This document shows, piece by piece, positions 52,423 through 62,010 of a stretch of DNA of 64,000 nucleotides (the first letter of the stretch is position 1; each line of letters begins with the position of its first letter). The DNA comes from Chitinivibrio alkaliphilus ACht1. GTDB taxonomy: Bacteria > Fibrobacterota > Chitinivibrionia > Chitinivibrionales > Chitinivibrionaceae. Where the stretch lies: the NCBI RefSeq assembly GCF_000474745.1, contig NZ_ASJR01000006.1, positions 1-64,000 of the forward strand, read 5' to 3'. The notes under the pieces are model-generated. The model was not told where the DNA came from and did not search any database. It saw only the letters and a program-made list of their open reading frames with translations. The position numbers and the translations under genes were made by a program.

Positions 52423-53286
52423 TTACTCCCAAGAGGGAAATACTTTTTTTGGATTAATGCGTTCTCCTTCAGCCTGTGCAAGGGCGATGGGAGTATTCTT
52501 TCTGTGGAGCAAAAGCAATTGTGATAATGGGGCAAGGGTATTTTGGAGGAACATTCCATGCAGTACTCGCTTCTGATCAGCCTCGTTTATTTCGTATGGA
52601 GTCCAGTTATCCGGGAAGTCAACGGGAGAGCAGAAATTGTTGTTGGAACAGTCATCCGGTGCAACAGCATGGGAAAGAGAATATGCTCCGATTTTGTCCC
52701 GGTGGATTTTTGACGCGTGCCCAACACTTCCTACAGCACGAGCAATATCTCGACAGAGGGAGCGTATATAGGTGCCTGCAGATACGTCTGCACGAAACTG
52801 AGCTATGCGGTTTTGCTGATCAAAGGCACAGAGGGTGAGTTCATAGATCTGCACTGTACGGGCAGGAATATCAAAAGTTTCGCCGTGTCGTGCTTTTTTA
52901 TATGCTCGTTTTCCCTGTATTTTAATGGCAGAGTAGCGAGGCGGTTTTTGTTCTATGGTACCCCGGAATTGTGCAAGGCAGTTCTCCAGTTCCTCTTTGG
53001 AGGGGCAGAAGGGAGATGTGGAACGAGGGCTCCCCTCACGATCGTCCGTATCTGTTTCTGTTCCGAAGGAGAGTTCAAACAAATAGGTTTTTCGATCTGT
53101 GTTCATGTAGGGAAGAAGTTTTGTTGCTTCTCCTACGGCGATAATGAGAAGGCCTGAAGCAAGGGGGTCGAGTGTTCCTGCATGGCCCATTTTTCGTATA
53201 CCAAGTTTTTTTCGAAGGGTTCGGATTACATCAAAAGATGTAGGACCAAGGGGTTTGTCGATCAGAAGGAACCCCGACTTACCCAC
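52423..53286 (-). CDS. truB: tRNA pseudouridine-55 synthase
   Basis: TruB makes pseudouridine 55 in the T-loop. The catalytic Asp lies in GHAGTLDPLASGLL (about residue 39), preceded by GFLLIDKPLGPTSFDV; the KPPRYSAIKIQGKRAYKKAR stretch is also typical. 287 residues. It overlaps the end of nrnA by eight bases and is the last gene of the rimP-truB operon. Confidence 0.96.
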   Translation of the reverse strand: MGKSGFLLIDKPLGPTSFDVIRTLRKKLGIRKMGHAGTLDPLASGLLIIAVGEATKLLPYMNTDRKTYLFELSFGTETDTDDREGSPRSTSPFCPSKEELENCLAQFRGTIEQKPPRYSAIKIQGKRAYKKARHGETFDIPARTVQIYELTLCAFDQQNRIAQFRADVSAGTYIRSLCRDIARAVGSVGHASKIHRDKIGAYSLSHAVAPDDCSNNNFCSPVDFPDNWTPYEINEADQKRVLHGMFLQNTLAPLSQLLLLHRKNTPIALAQAEGERINPKKVFPSWE

Positions 53287-54241
53287 GTAAGACGCCTGCG
53301 ATACGTTCTATCATACACGATTTTGCTTCATCAAGAGGCGTTTGGGTGAAACTGCATCCTGCGGCACAGCAATGACCACCGCCACCGGGAACAGTTGCTG
53401 CAACAGCACCAATATCAATTGCTCCTTGTGAACGAAAAGAGAAGTGAATATGATCTTTCTTTTGTTTTATAAGGATACCCACTTCCACACCGCGCGTATT
53501 TTTAGCAATGTCGGCCATCCCTTCTGTATCACCCCTGTCTGCACCTAGCTCATCGATACGTTTCTCATCAACGGTCATAACGGCAATACGACCGTTTTCA
53601 TAAAACTCAAGGGTTGACCAGACTTCGGCACGTAATCGAAGTGCTTGAATGGAGTGTGCTGCAAAGAGCCCACGATATATGGATACACCATCGGCACCGC
53701 GCTCGAGAAGCAGTGCTGCATCACGAAGAAGAGTGGGCGAGGTGTTTTCAAACTGAAACCCACCGGTGTCAGCAAGAATACCAGCATAGAGAGCATTTGC
53801 AACCCATGAAGGGTAGGATAGGCCTGCTCCTTCAAAAAGTTGTGTAAGTATCTGACAGGTTGCGGCTGCTGTTTCATCTACAATGTTAACAGTTCCAAAA
53901 TGACTGTTGTCACGGTGATGGTCTATATTAATGCAGCTTGTATAGGTGGTCGTAACATTTTCCCAGGAAAGACGACTTAAATTAGAAGAATCCAGTACAA
54001 CCAAGGTGTCAAATGACTCTTCGGGGAGAGTGCTTTCAATATCCGCAGCTTCCGAAAGGAAGAGAAATTTTTTTGGCACCGGGTCTGTATTGTATAACAC
54101 CACCTCTTTTTTAAAATAGTCACGGAGCAACCAATACATGGCTAGTTGAGAACCGATATTGTCGGCATCCTGGCTCACATGAGAGGTAATACAAAAGCGA
54201 GAATTTTTCTCTATAAGCGAAACAAGATTATTCCAAGTCAT
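53279..54241 (-). CDS. nrnA: DHH/DHHA1 phosphoesterase, NrnA-like
   Basis: NrnA-type bifunctional oligoribonuclease / pAp phosphatase. The DHH motifs read SHVSQDADNIGS, VVLDSS and NIDHHRDN, with DTGGFQFENTSP and the C-terminal PGGGGHCCAAGC binding motif. The canonical first motif is SHxxPDGDxxGS; here QDADNI, still with the Asp residues. The ATG at 54241 is favoured; longer starts would extend into rbfA. It sits between rbfA and truB as usual in this operon. Confidence 0.91.
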   Translation of the reverse strand: MTWNNLVSLIEKNSRFCITSHVSQDADNIGSQLAMYWLLRDYFKKEVVLYNTDPVPKKFLFLSEAADIESTLPEESFDTLVVLDSSNLSRLSWENVTTTYTSCINIDHHRDNSHFGTVNIVDETAAATCQILTQLFEGAGLSYPSWVANALYAGILADTGGFQFENTSPTLLRDAALLLERGADGVSIYRGLFAAHSIQALRLRAEVWSTLEFYENGRIAVMTVDEKRIDELGADRGDTEGMADIAKNTRGVEVGILIKQKKDHIHFSFRSQGAIDIGAVAATVPGGGGHCCAAGCSFTQTPLDEAKSCMIERIAGVLRG

Positions 54242-54587
54242 CTTTAATATTGTCCAGAATGGAATTAATATTTTCCCAGTTTTCCGAGGAATCATCCACT
54301 TTAAAGAGGAGGCGAGGGAAATGTTTTATTCGTATTTTTTTAGCAACTTCTCGCTGAATAAATGGGGCTGCCTTGTTCAATATCTGCACAGCTTCTTCCT
54401 TTACCGCCCCCGTATCAACAGAAGATATATATACCGTGGCGTTTCGTGTGTCCCGTGAGAGTTCTATGGCGGGAACAGTCAGAAACTCTGGTATGCGCGG
54501 GTCTTTTACTCTGTTTGTAATAGTCCAGAGAATCTCCCTTCGAAGATTCTCTGTTACGCGCTTATTATGCCATTTATTTGTGGCCAC
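54228..54587 (-). CDS. rbfA: Ribosome-binding factor A
   Basis: Small KH-fold protein for 30S maturation. RVTENLRREILWTITNRVKDPRI, then VYISSVDT and LPRLLFKVDDSSENWENI give the family pattern. 119 residues. Begins six bases after infB and overlaps nrnA by 14 bases. Confidence 0.95.
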   Translation of the reverse strand: MATNKWHNKRVTENLRREILWTITNRVKDPRIPEFLTVPAIELSRDTRNATVYISSVDTGAVKEEAVQILNKAAPFIQREVAKKIRIKHFPRLLFKVDDSSENWENINSILDNIKDDLE

Positions 54588-54593
54588 TATTTT

Positions 54594-57014
54594 TTACTCC
54601 TCAAGACTAGTTCGTTCTATTTCCACTTGCGTGTAGGCTTCGATACGATCGCCTGTTTTGTATTGGGTAACATTTTTCAAAATAATACCACATTCAAAAC
54701 CAGCACTTACTTCTTTTGCCTTATCTTTTCCACGTTGAAGAGACCCGATTTTTGTTTCGGTTACTACCAGATCATCGCGAACGAGTCGTGCCTTTGCATC
54801 TCGAGTTATCTTTCCCTCAATGACATAACAGCCGGCAATTTGGCCGATCTTAGAAACCTTAAAAATATCTCTAATTTCAGCCACACCAAGTGGTTTCTCC
54901 TCAATGCGCGGTGCAAGCATACCGATCATTGCTTTTTTCACATCGTCAATAGCTTCATAAATAACGGGGTATGTTCGAATTTCTACTCCCGCTTGCTTCG
55001 CATGTTCTTTAATTTTTGGGTTTGGACTAATATGAAAACCAACAATAATACCCTGAGAAGCTTGGGCGAGCATGATGTCTGCTTCGGTTACACCGCCCAC
55101 GCCGTTATGAATTACCTTCACTTTTACTTCTTCCGTAGAGAGTTCTTCAAGAGAAGCTGAAAGTGCTTGCACAGAACCGTCAACATCACCTTTAACAATG
55201 ATATTCAAGGTCTGCATTTCGCCGGCTTTGATTGTATCATAGAAATTATCGAGAGATACCGTATTACGATAGCGCATTTCCCGTTCTTTCTCTGCAAGGC
55301 GCCGTTTCTGAGCAATCTCACGGGCATCTTTGTCATTTTCTGTTACGCGGAAAGAATCACCTGCTTGTGGGGTTCCGGAAAGTCCTAAGATGATTACCGG
55401 CTGTGAAGGGCCGGCTGTCTTTACTTTCTTTCCATGATCATCAAGAAGCTCACGCACTCGGCCACTATGGTTTCCTGTCACAAAGGGGTCACCCTTGCGA
55501 AGAGTACCTTTTTGCACAAGCACGGTGGCAATGGCGCCACGTCCCGGATCAAGCTCAGACTCTATAACGACTCCCTTAGCAAAACCTTGTTTTGGAGCGG
55601 TGAGCTCAAGAAGGTCACTTTCAAGGGCGAGGAGCTCTAACAGATCGTCAACACCTTTTCCAGTTTTTGCTGATATTTCAACACAGGAGATCTGACCGCC
55701 GTAATCCTCTACAAGGACATCATATGCAGCGAGTTCCCCCTTAATCTTGTCAATATTTGCCGTAGGAAGATCTGTTTTGTTTATGGCAATAACAATGGGT
55801 ACATCCGCTGCACGCGCATGGTCTATCGCTTCTTTTGTTTGTGGCATGACTGCGGAATCGGCTGCAACAATAATCACGACAACGTCTGTTATCTGTGAGC
55901 CTCGTGCTCGCATAGCTGCAAAAGCTTCGTGTCCTGGTGTATCGAGGAATGTGACATTTCCTCGAGGAGTTGAAACTTCGTATGCCGCAATATGCTGCGT
56001 GATACCACCATGCTCTCCTGAGGTAACATTGGTTTTCCGAATATAATCAAGGAGAGACGTTTTACCGTGGTCAACGTGCCCCATGACAGTGACAACAGGA
56101 GAGCGAGGCTCTTCCGGATAGGATTCTTCTTGAATTTCATCCTCAGTAATATCAGCAAATTCATCCATGAGTACAGCCGTATAATCCCACTCTTCAGCAA
56201 GAAGCTGTATTGTTTCAAAATCAATCCGCTGATTAATTGTTACAAACAGCCCCAGTTCAAGGCATTTAGCGATAACTTGAGAGGGGTTTACATCAATCAT
56301 GTTGGCAAATTCACTAATGGAAATAAATTCGCTCACATGAAGGATTGTATCGTTTTCAGATATTTCATCGGCATCACGGCGTTGCTTCTTATATTTCTTT
56401 TTTGTAGAGCCAGAGCCAATTTTTGCCATGGTTTTCTTGATGTTGAGTTGAAGATCCTTCTCACTGAAATTCTTAGGCTTTTCTTCTTCAAACTTCTTTT
56501 TCTTATTCTTTTTCTTATTCTTCTTGCGAGTGTCTTCTTTCGCAGGAATATCGCCACCTGGAGGCGGAAGTGGAATGTCATCTTTTTTCCGCGGTGGTCC
56601 ACCGGCACTTTTGCCCATGGGTTCCGTTGCCGGTCGCTTCGGCTTGTTGGTCGTTACACCGGCTGGTCGGCGTGGTGGGCGTCCTGCGCCTGTTTGGCGA
56701 CCTTGAGAGCCGTCTTTCTTTTCCTGCAAAGGTTTCTGCTCTTCTGTTTTCTGCGGCGTTGCTTCTTCTTTCTTCTTTTCCGGGGCACGTCGACTTCTAC
56801 GTCTGCTCTTTAGTCGTTCTTTACTTTTGGCATATTTCTTTTTAATCGCAGCTCTTTCACTGTCAATTTTCTCGACAACTTGTTTCTTTATATCTTCGTC
56901 AACAGTGCTACTATGTGACTTGGCCGGTACGCCGATGGAACGGAGTATCTGTACCAAAGCATCACTTGAAATTTTCAATTCTTTTGCAAGAGATGATACT
57001 CTAATTTTTGACAT
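54594..57014 (-). CDS. infB: Translation initiation factor IF-2
   Basis: GTPase that brings fMet-tRNA to the 30S subunit. The 806-residue protein has an N-terminal IF2-N domain (1-50), a long Lys/Glu/Pro-rich linker (about 55-215), a second IF2-N domain (220-275), then the G domain with GHVDHGKTS (312-320), DTPGHE and NKTD, and the C-terminal C1/C2 domains. AAGGA precedes the ATG. Lies between nusA and rbfA. Confidence 0.97.
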   Translation of the reverse strand: MSKIRVSSLAKELKISSDALVQILRSIGVPAKSHSSTVDEDIKKQVVEKIDSERAAIKKKYAKSKERLKSRRRSRRAPEKKKEEATPQKTEEQKPLQEKKDGSQGRQTGAGRPPRRPAGVTTNKPKRPATEPMGKSAGGPPRKKDDIPLPPPGGDIPAKEDTRKKNKKKNKKKKFEEEKPKNFSEKDLQLNIKKTMAKIGSGSTKKKYKKQRRDADEISENDTILHVSEFISISEFANMIDVNPSQVIAKCLELGLFVTINQRIDFETIQLLAEEWDYTAVLMDEFADITEDEIQEESYPEEPRSPVVTVMGHVDHGKTSLLDYIRKTNVTSGEHGGITQHIAAYEVSTPRGNVTFLDTPGHEAFAAMRARGSQITDVVVIIVAADSAVMPQTKEAIDHARAADVPIVIAINKTDLPTANIDKIKGELAAYDVLVEDYGGQISCVEISAKTGKGVDDLLELLALESDLLELTAPKQGFAKGVVIESELDPGRGAIATVLVQKGTLRKGDPFVTGNHSGRVRELLDDHGKKVKTAGPSQPVIILGLSGTPQAGDSFRVTENDKDAREIAQKRRLAEKEREMRYRNTVSLDNFYDTIKAGEMQTLNIIVKGDVDGSVQALSASLEELSTEEVKVKVIHNGVGGVTEADIMLAQASQGIIVGFHISPNPKIKEHAKQAGVEIRTYPVIYEAIDDVKKAMIGMLAPRIEEKPLGVAEIRDIFKVSKIGQIAGCYVIEGKITRDAKARLVRDDLVVTETKIGSLQRGKDKAKEVSAGFECGIILKNVTQYKTGDRIEAYTQVEIERTSLEE

Positions 57015-57100
57015 AATATCCTTTCAGGAGATCGCTCTATTGTCCCAATTGTTTATTTCATTCCCTATGTTCTGCCGCAATCAAAATCACGACAGGTACC

Positions 57101-58360
57101 TTATTGCTCGAGGCGGTCCTCTTCGTCATATGAGACAGACTCTTCTGTTGCAAGTTCGGTTTCTTTCCCGATCTCATGGGGGGCGTCATCGCCAATCTCC
57201 TCGTCATCGAGAACATCTTCTACCGCATCAATTGTCTCAGTTGTTTCGTCGAAAGAGAGAATTTTTGCCCGCTCTTCTTCGCTGAGTTCATCAAACTGAT
57301 CTTCTCCATAGATGTCTATGTCATACCCCGTAAATTCAGAGGTGAGTTTTAAGTTTTTCCACTCCTTACCAATAGCCTTTGCTAAGTCTTCATCATCTAC
57401 TATAATAATTATCTTATGACTTCCCACAGGGATGACCCGATTGATATCAACAGAAGCGAGGGCGCGTCGTGCAAGGATAGATATCTCATCTGTCCACGTC
57501 ATGATATCCATACGTTCGTTGTTTACTTCACGTACGATTGCTCGAATTCGGTTTCCACGCATTCCCACACAAGCACCAACAGGGTCAATGCGTTCATCCC
57601 GCGTTTCCACGGCTATTTTTGCACGATACCCTGGTTCACGAACAATTTTTGTAATGGAAATTACTCCTTCGAAAATCTCGGGAACTTCTATTTCAAAGAG
57701 TCGTTCAAGGAACACCGGACTGGTACGAGAGATAATAACCTGGGCACCCTTTGCATTATCCTTTACCTCGATAATAACACCGCGAACAGTGCCACCTTGG
57801 TGAAACTTTTCACCACGAATTTGGTGACTTTTCGGCAGGAGGGCTTCGGTTCTTCCCAGGTCGATGATAATGTTGCCCCGTTCAATCTGTCGTATTTTTC
57901 CCGTAACCATATCACCAATTCGTTCAGAGAAGTCGTTGTATATCTTTGTGCGCTCATGTTCACGAATTCTCTGTATAATGATCTGCTTTGCTATCTGAAT
58001 AGCCGTTCTACCAAATTCAGAAATATCAAGATTCTCTTCCCAGACTACCTCGTCACCTATTTTAAGGTCTTCGCCATAATCTTCCTGCGCTTCACTGAGC
58101 GGTATCTCTTGATAAATATCTTCAATCTCATCGTCATCAACCACCTTTTGGTAGGTGTAGGCGGAAATATCCCCTGTTTCTTTATCGATGGTAACTCCAA
58201 TGGCAGGCGCCTTTTTGATTCCCTTGCGAGCTGCCTGGGCTATTGCTTCCTTTAAGGAGTTTTCTGCAAGGTCCCAGCTAATGCTCCGTTCTTTGGTAAT
58301 CGCTTTGAGGCCTTCTATAATTTCTGTGCCATTCATCTTAAATTTTCTTTTTCGCGCCAT
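57101..58360 (-). CDS. nusA: Transcription termination/antitermination factor NusA
   Basis: RNA polymerase-binding factor of 419 residues: N-terminal domain (1-130), S1 domain (about 135-200, GDMVTGKIRQIERGNIIIDLG), KH1 and KH2 (RIDPVGACVGMRGNRIRAIV and GSHKIIIIVDDEDLAKAIGKEWKN). The C-terminus ends with a strongly acidic tail and has no acidic repeats of the enterobacterial type. AGGAAT lies before the ATG. Confidence 0.96.
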   Translation of the reverse strand: MARKRKFKMNGTEIIEGLKAITKERSISWDLAENSLKEAIAQAARKGIKKAPAIGVTIDKETGDISAYTYQKVVDDDEIEDIYQEIPLSEAQEDYGEDLKIGDEVVWEENLDISEFGRTAIQIAKQIIIQRIREHERTKIYNDFSERIGDMVTGKIRQIERGNIIIDLGRTEALLPKSHQIRGEKFHQGGTVRGVIIEVKDNAKGAQVIISRTSPVFLERLFEIEVPEIFEGVISITKIVREPGYRAKIAVETRDERIDPVGACVGMRGNRIRAIVREVNNERMDIMTWTDEISILARRALASVDINRVIPVGSHKIIIIVDDEDLAKAIGKEWKNLKLTSEFTGYDIDIYGEDQFDELSEEERAKILSFDETTETIDAVEDVLDDEEIGDDAPHEIGKETELATEESVSYDEEDRLEQ

Positions 58361-58389
58361 TATTCCTCACAAAACTCTATAATAGAGGG

Positions 58390-58839
58390 TTATATATCTA
58401 ATTTACCGCTGAGTATGTTGTCCATGGGCAACACCACTTCTGTTCCCTTGTCAGAGAGGGTTAGCTCTGTTTCAGTACAGCTTTGTATTTTTCCTCGCTT
58501 ACGCGCATCACTCTTTTTGGTGTATTCTTTCAGCCGTATTCTTACGTCTCGCCCAATGTTACGAGCAAAGTCACCGTGTGTTGTGAGTGGACGGTCTACT
58601 CCCGGAGAAGAAACCTCGAGGGTATAGGGTGTTGTCCCAAACTCAACCTCATCAAGGTAGGCAGAAATCGCTCTGCTGATTTCTGCACATCGGTCTAAGG
58701 TGATTCCATCTGGGCTGTCAGCAAGCACTCGTAAGGTTCGCGAGCCTCCAGCTGAGAAATATCGTATCTCAACGGGGATCGCCCCCTGTTGAACGATAAT
58801 TTCTTCCACATGTTTTTGATGACAATCTTGTAGTTTCAT
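58390..58839 (-). CDS. rimP: Ribosome maturation factor RimP
   Basis: A 149-residue protein for 30S assembly. DSPDGITLDRCAEISRAISAYLDE and YTLEVSSPGVDRPLTTHGDFARNIGR are the two hallmark stretches. GGAGAAAG precedes the ATG. First gene of rimP-nusA-infB-rbfA-nrnA-truB. Confidence 0.95.
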   Translation of the reverse strand: MKLQDCHQKHVEEIIVQQGAIPVEIRYFSAGGSRTLRVLADSPDGITLDRCAEISRAISAYLDEVEFGTTPYTLEVSSPGVDRPLTTHGDFARNIGRDVRIRLKEYTKKSDARKRGKIQSCTETELTLSDKGTEVVLPMDNILSGKLDI

Positions 58840-58861
58840 ACGCTCTTTCTCCGGTAATACA

Positions 58862-58885
58862 AAGAAAATCGGACCTTTGGCCCGA
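58862..58885 (-). terminator. Hairpin between the hypothetical gene and rimP
   Basis: A six-base-pair stem with one G-U pair (58871-58876 with 58880-58885), three-base loop, then ATTTTCTTT on the minus strand. It likely separates the upstream hypothetical gene from the rimP operon. Confidence 0.55.
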
Positions 58886-58933
58886 CTCTCATCTTCTAAA
58901 TATAATATATGGAATAGAAAAAGGCAGATACTT

Positions 58934-59584
58934 TTATTCCATTGGGGTGAGGGTGATGCTTCCCCGGGGACGATGATGAATACGGTAGGTTGTGTTTTTA
59001 TGCAGGCCTTGAATGTTTTTCGGAAGAATATCTGAGAAGGTGTCGGAGACAGAACGAATGGTGAGCCGAGGGGTAAGGGTTGAGCGGATGTTCATAAGGT
59101 TTTCTCGGGATGTGGGGGCTGTGAGAAGAAGAATGTCTGTTTCAATACGCCGGGAAAGCCCCTGGGATGGACGAAGCATCACTGCTGTGTTGAGGTCGTC
59201 TCGTCGTATAAATAGGATGTCTTTGCTTAGAGAGAACTGACCGTGTGAAGTGTGGACAATTGTGGTTGTAATGGTTGTGTCGTCACTAACATGGACAAGG
59301 CTGTCTTGACACGAGGGGTAGATGTATGGGGTCGATGGGATGGCTTTTTCAGAAGGAGGAGAGAAGAAAAGGTGCAGGTACGGGGTTTTTGTGAAGGTTG
59401 TTGCTTCGTAGAAAAGGAGGTATTCCTCTTCTGTTGTTGTCCCTATGGCTATCTCACGATGAGGTTGAACCGGATTTGTGTAACGTTGTTTTGCGTACCA
59501 TGTAATAAGAGGGGTGACCATAATGAGTAGTATGAGACGAATCTTATGTAGCCGCGGAGAGATTGGTATGCCCTTTGGCCTCAT
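58934..59584 (-). CDS. Membrane-anchored protein, uncharacterised
   Basis: A 216-residue protein not recognised. Residues 13-31 form one hydrophobic segment (KIRLILLIMVTPLITWYA), then a predicted periplasmic part rich in Thr, Ser and short beta-like strands (TTITTTIVHTSHGQFSLS, ETDILLLTAPTS). AAAGGAG lies six bases before the ATG. It is followed by a hairpin and the rimP operon. Confidence 0.55.
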   Translation of the reverse strand: MRPKGIPISPRLHKIRLILLIMVTPLITWYAKQRYTNPVQPHREIAIGTTTEEEYLLFYEATTFTKTPYLHLFFSPPSEKAIPSTPYIYPSCQDSLVHVSDDTTITTTIVHTSHGQFSLSKDILFIRRDDLNTAVMLRPSQGLSRRIETDILLLTAPTSRENLMNIRSTLTPRLTIRSVSDTFSDILPKNIQGLHKNTTYRIHHRPRGSITLTPME

Positions 59585-59858
59585 GGAGAGTTCTCCTTTC
59601 TGTAAAAATGAATATGTGGTGAGAAGTAGACTTTGGGTGCATTGGTGTAGGCCTTTTTGCGGTGCAGTTTGTTATTTTACCAGTTCCATTGACTCTTGCG
59701 GGGCAGAGTTTGTTTTTGTTGCTCCTTTTTTGTGTAAAATATGATATTGTGTTGTGATAAATTTTAATCAATAAAAAAAGGGAGAACCCTGTATCTCCAT
59801 AGTATCTTACCGTTATATATTTTGAATGTCAAAGAATTATTTATGAAAAGGAGTTTTT

Positions 59859-62009
59859 ATGAGAAGGATGGCGATTACCTGCGCAGGATTTTTACTCCTG
59901 CTGGTAGCAACAGGGTTTGCATCGCGCGACGATGTGAAGCTTACTAATCGGTATGGACAGGTTGGGTTGTGGAATACGCATTCGGCAAAAACCTTGAACC
60001 GATATGGGCTACAAACCAATTTCTGGGGAAGTTATACCGCTCATGATGACTTTTTGGTGAACTTTTGGGATCGCGATGGAGATCCTGGATTAAGCGACCC
60101 CATCGATCCGATACCCGGATTTAATGCCGGAGAGTTTAATATCTCTGTGGGCTATGGGTTTACGGACTTTTTTGATCTTGCAGTGATGGTGCCGGTCTAC
60201 CTTGATAAAATTGCGAAGGACAGCAACGAGGATATTATTACTGATAACACAGTAAAAGGTGGAGCTGGTGACCTCGAGGTCTCCATGAAGTTTCAATATC
60301 CTCCGAATCAAGAGAGTGACTTCTTTAAGATGGCCTATTATGGCGCCATGAGTTTTCCAACGGGAAATACAACACAGGGACGATTTCCACGACACAATTA
60401 TTACTATGCATGGCCCAGTGAAGATACGACCTATATCTACAGTAATGATGGGAACGTAGAAGTTGATATGAAAATGCTATGGACGTGGGATTTTCGTGAG
60501 CTTTCTGAAGAGTTTCCCGTTCTCTTTCACTTCAACTATGGGTTGCGATGGAATACAAACCCTGATCTCGAACATGTGTTCATGCTCAATGCAGGCTTGG
60601 ATATTCGCCCTCGCCCGTGGGTAAATGTCTTTCTCGATTACAGTGCTCAGCCGAGTTTCTCCTCTGTGGAGCGACGAGACGTAGTCCTTCCAACGGGAGA
60701 AGAGCGGCAGCTGGGTCTTCTTGATGACCCCATGCGTCTTTCTCCAGGTATTGCCTTTCTTACTCCTGGTGGGTTTAACTTTAGTGCTGGTGCTCAGATT
60801 AGTGTTGCCAATGAAGATAAACAATTCCTTTTCTATGGAAGAGAGGATGCGCTCTTTGAAACAGCCGTTGAGCCGAAAGCAAAATTTGTTGCCTCCATTG
60901 GGTGGAATGGTATTGTTTTTGAAGAAGAAGAGCCACGTGTTGGAAAGGATAATCCAGAAGTATATTCCTGGCCTCGTGCTGAAAGCATTACCTATGGACA
61001 GTCTCTACGCAATGCACGCCTGTACGGCGGTTCAGCCGATATAGATGGAGAGTTTTCTTTTGTTCACCGTGATTCTGTGCCGAATGCGGGGGTTCGAGAA
61101 TATTCCGTGGTTTTCACGCCCCGTGATACCACAAACTATGCCGCTGCCTTTAATGATGTTTCTGTAACCATAGAAAATGTGGAAACCTCAGTTACTGCAT
61201 GGCCACGGGCTCGAAGCATAACGTATGGACAGTCTCTGAATGAGGCTGAGTTGCGTGGAGGGCGTGCAGATGTGGATGGGGAGTTCTTTTTTGTAGAAGG
61301 TGATACAAAACCAGATGCAGGTACTGCTTCTCATGTGGTCCGATTTGTGCCGGAAGATACGGTTAACTACACTATTTCAAACCGCGATATTGAGGTTGAA
61401 GTTGCTAAGGCGCGTCCTGAGGTTTCACAATGGCCTGAGACAGATACGATTACCGAGGGAGCATCTCTTGCTGATGTGTCTCTCTCAAGTGGGCGAGCGT
61501 CTGTGGCGGGTAGTTTTGCCTTCGCAGAGCCTGAAAAAGAGCCCAGTGAAGGAATAGAAAGTCATGAAATGATCTTCACTCCCGATGACACTGATAACTA
61601 TGAAACAGTGCGCGGGTCTGCATCTGTGACAGTGGAGCGGGAAGCGCCTCGGGCACAGGTGATTCAGCGTGGAGCATTGATCCTCGAAGGGGTAAATTTT
61701 GAGCTTGGAAGTGCCGATTTAACCCGTGAGTCCTATTCTGTTCTTGATCGTGTGGTTGAATCTCTTCGTGATTGGCCTGAAATTGAGCTTCGTGTTGAAG
61801 GACATACTGATGCTACTGGATCAGACTCACTTAACCGTCGCTTGTCCTATGAGCGAGCCAAGGCTGTGGTTGATTACTTTATTTCTCAAGGAATTCAAGG
61901 AAGTCGACTTAGCGCTGTTGGGAAAGGTCCCGATGAGCCTATCGCATCAAATGCGACGGCCGATGGACGGGCAGAAAACCGTCGTGTAGAGCTGCATCGT
62001 ATTGACTAA
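59859..62009 (+). CDS. OmpA-family outer-membrane protein with three MBG-like repeats
   Basis: A 716-residue exported protein. Signal peptide 1-21, then a beta-rich N-terminal domain (about 25-350) like an outer-membrane barrel, three tandem Ig-like repeats of about 72 residues (368-440, 446-516, 522-593; each with SITYGQSL-like, GGxAxVxG and VxFTPxDTxNY), and a C-terminal OmpA peptidoglycan-binding domain (about 605-714, VEGHTDATGSDSLNRRLSYERA, GRAENRRVE). It ties outer membrane to wall. AAAAGGAG precedes the ATG. Followed closely by a second OmpA-family gene. Confidence 0.85.
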   Translation: MRRMAITCAGFLLLLVATGFASRDDVKLTNRYGQVGLWNTHSAKTLNRYGLQTNFWGSYTAHDDFLVNFWDRDGDPGLSDPIDPIPGFNAGEFNISVGYGFTDFFDLAVMVPVYLDKIAKDSNEDIITDNTVKGGAGDLEVSMKFQYPPNQESDFFKMAYYGAMSFPTGNTTQGRFPRHNYYYAWPSEDTTYIYSNDGNVEVDMKMLWTWDFRELSEEFPVLFHFNYGLRWNTNPDLEHVFMLNAGLDIRPRPWVNVFLDYSAQPSFSSVERRDVVLPTGEERQLGLLDDPMRLSPGIAFLTPGGFNFSAGAQISVANEDKQFLFYGREDALFETAVEPKAKFVASIGWNGIVFEEEEPRVGKDNPEVYSWPRAESITYGQSLRNARLYGGSADIDGEFSFVHRDSVPNAGVREYSVVFTPRDTTNYAAAFNDVSVTIENVETSVTAWPRARSITYGQSLNEAELRGGRADVDGEFFFVEGDTKPDAGTASHVVRFVPEDTVNYTISNRDIEVEVAKARPEVSQWPETDTITEGASLADVSLSSGRASVAGSFAFAEPEKEPSEGIESHEMIFTPDDTDNYETVRGSASVTVEREAPRAQVIQRGALILEGVNFELGSADLTRESYSVLDRVVESLRDWPEIELRVEGHTDATGSDSLNRRLSYERAKAVVDYFISQGIQGSRLSAVGKGPDEPIASNATADGRAENRRVELHRID
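60960..61637 (+). repeat. Three tandem MBG-like domain repeats
   Basis: Each unit encodes about 72 residues and shares a YGQSL...GGRADVDGEF...VPNAG...FTPEDTTNY frame. The third is the most divergent (ITEGASL). Shared features in units 1 and 2 at DNA level indicate recent internal duplication. Confidence 0.8.
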
Positions 62010-62010
62010 T

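Noticed and set aside
56067-56813. 248-codon plus-strand ORF rich in Phe and Arg
   Set aside because: It is the shadow of the low-complexity linker of infB on the opposite strand.
57416-58255. 279-codon plus-strand ORF
   Set aside because: Antisense shadow of nusA, without ribosome site or recognisable motif.
59690-59712. TTGACT as -35 box for the OmpA-family gene
   Set aside because: No matching -10 hexamer at 16-18 bases; AT-rich sequence nearer the gene could hold the promoter but no clear pair was found.
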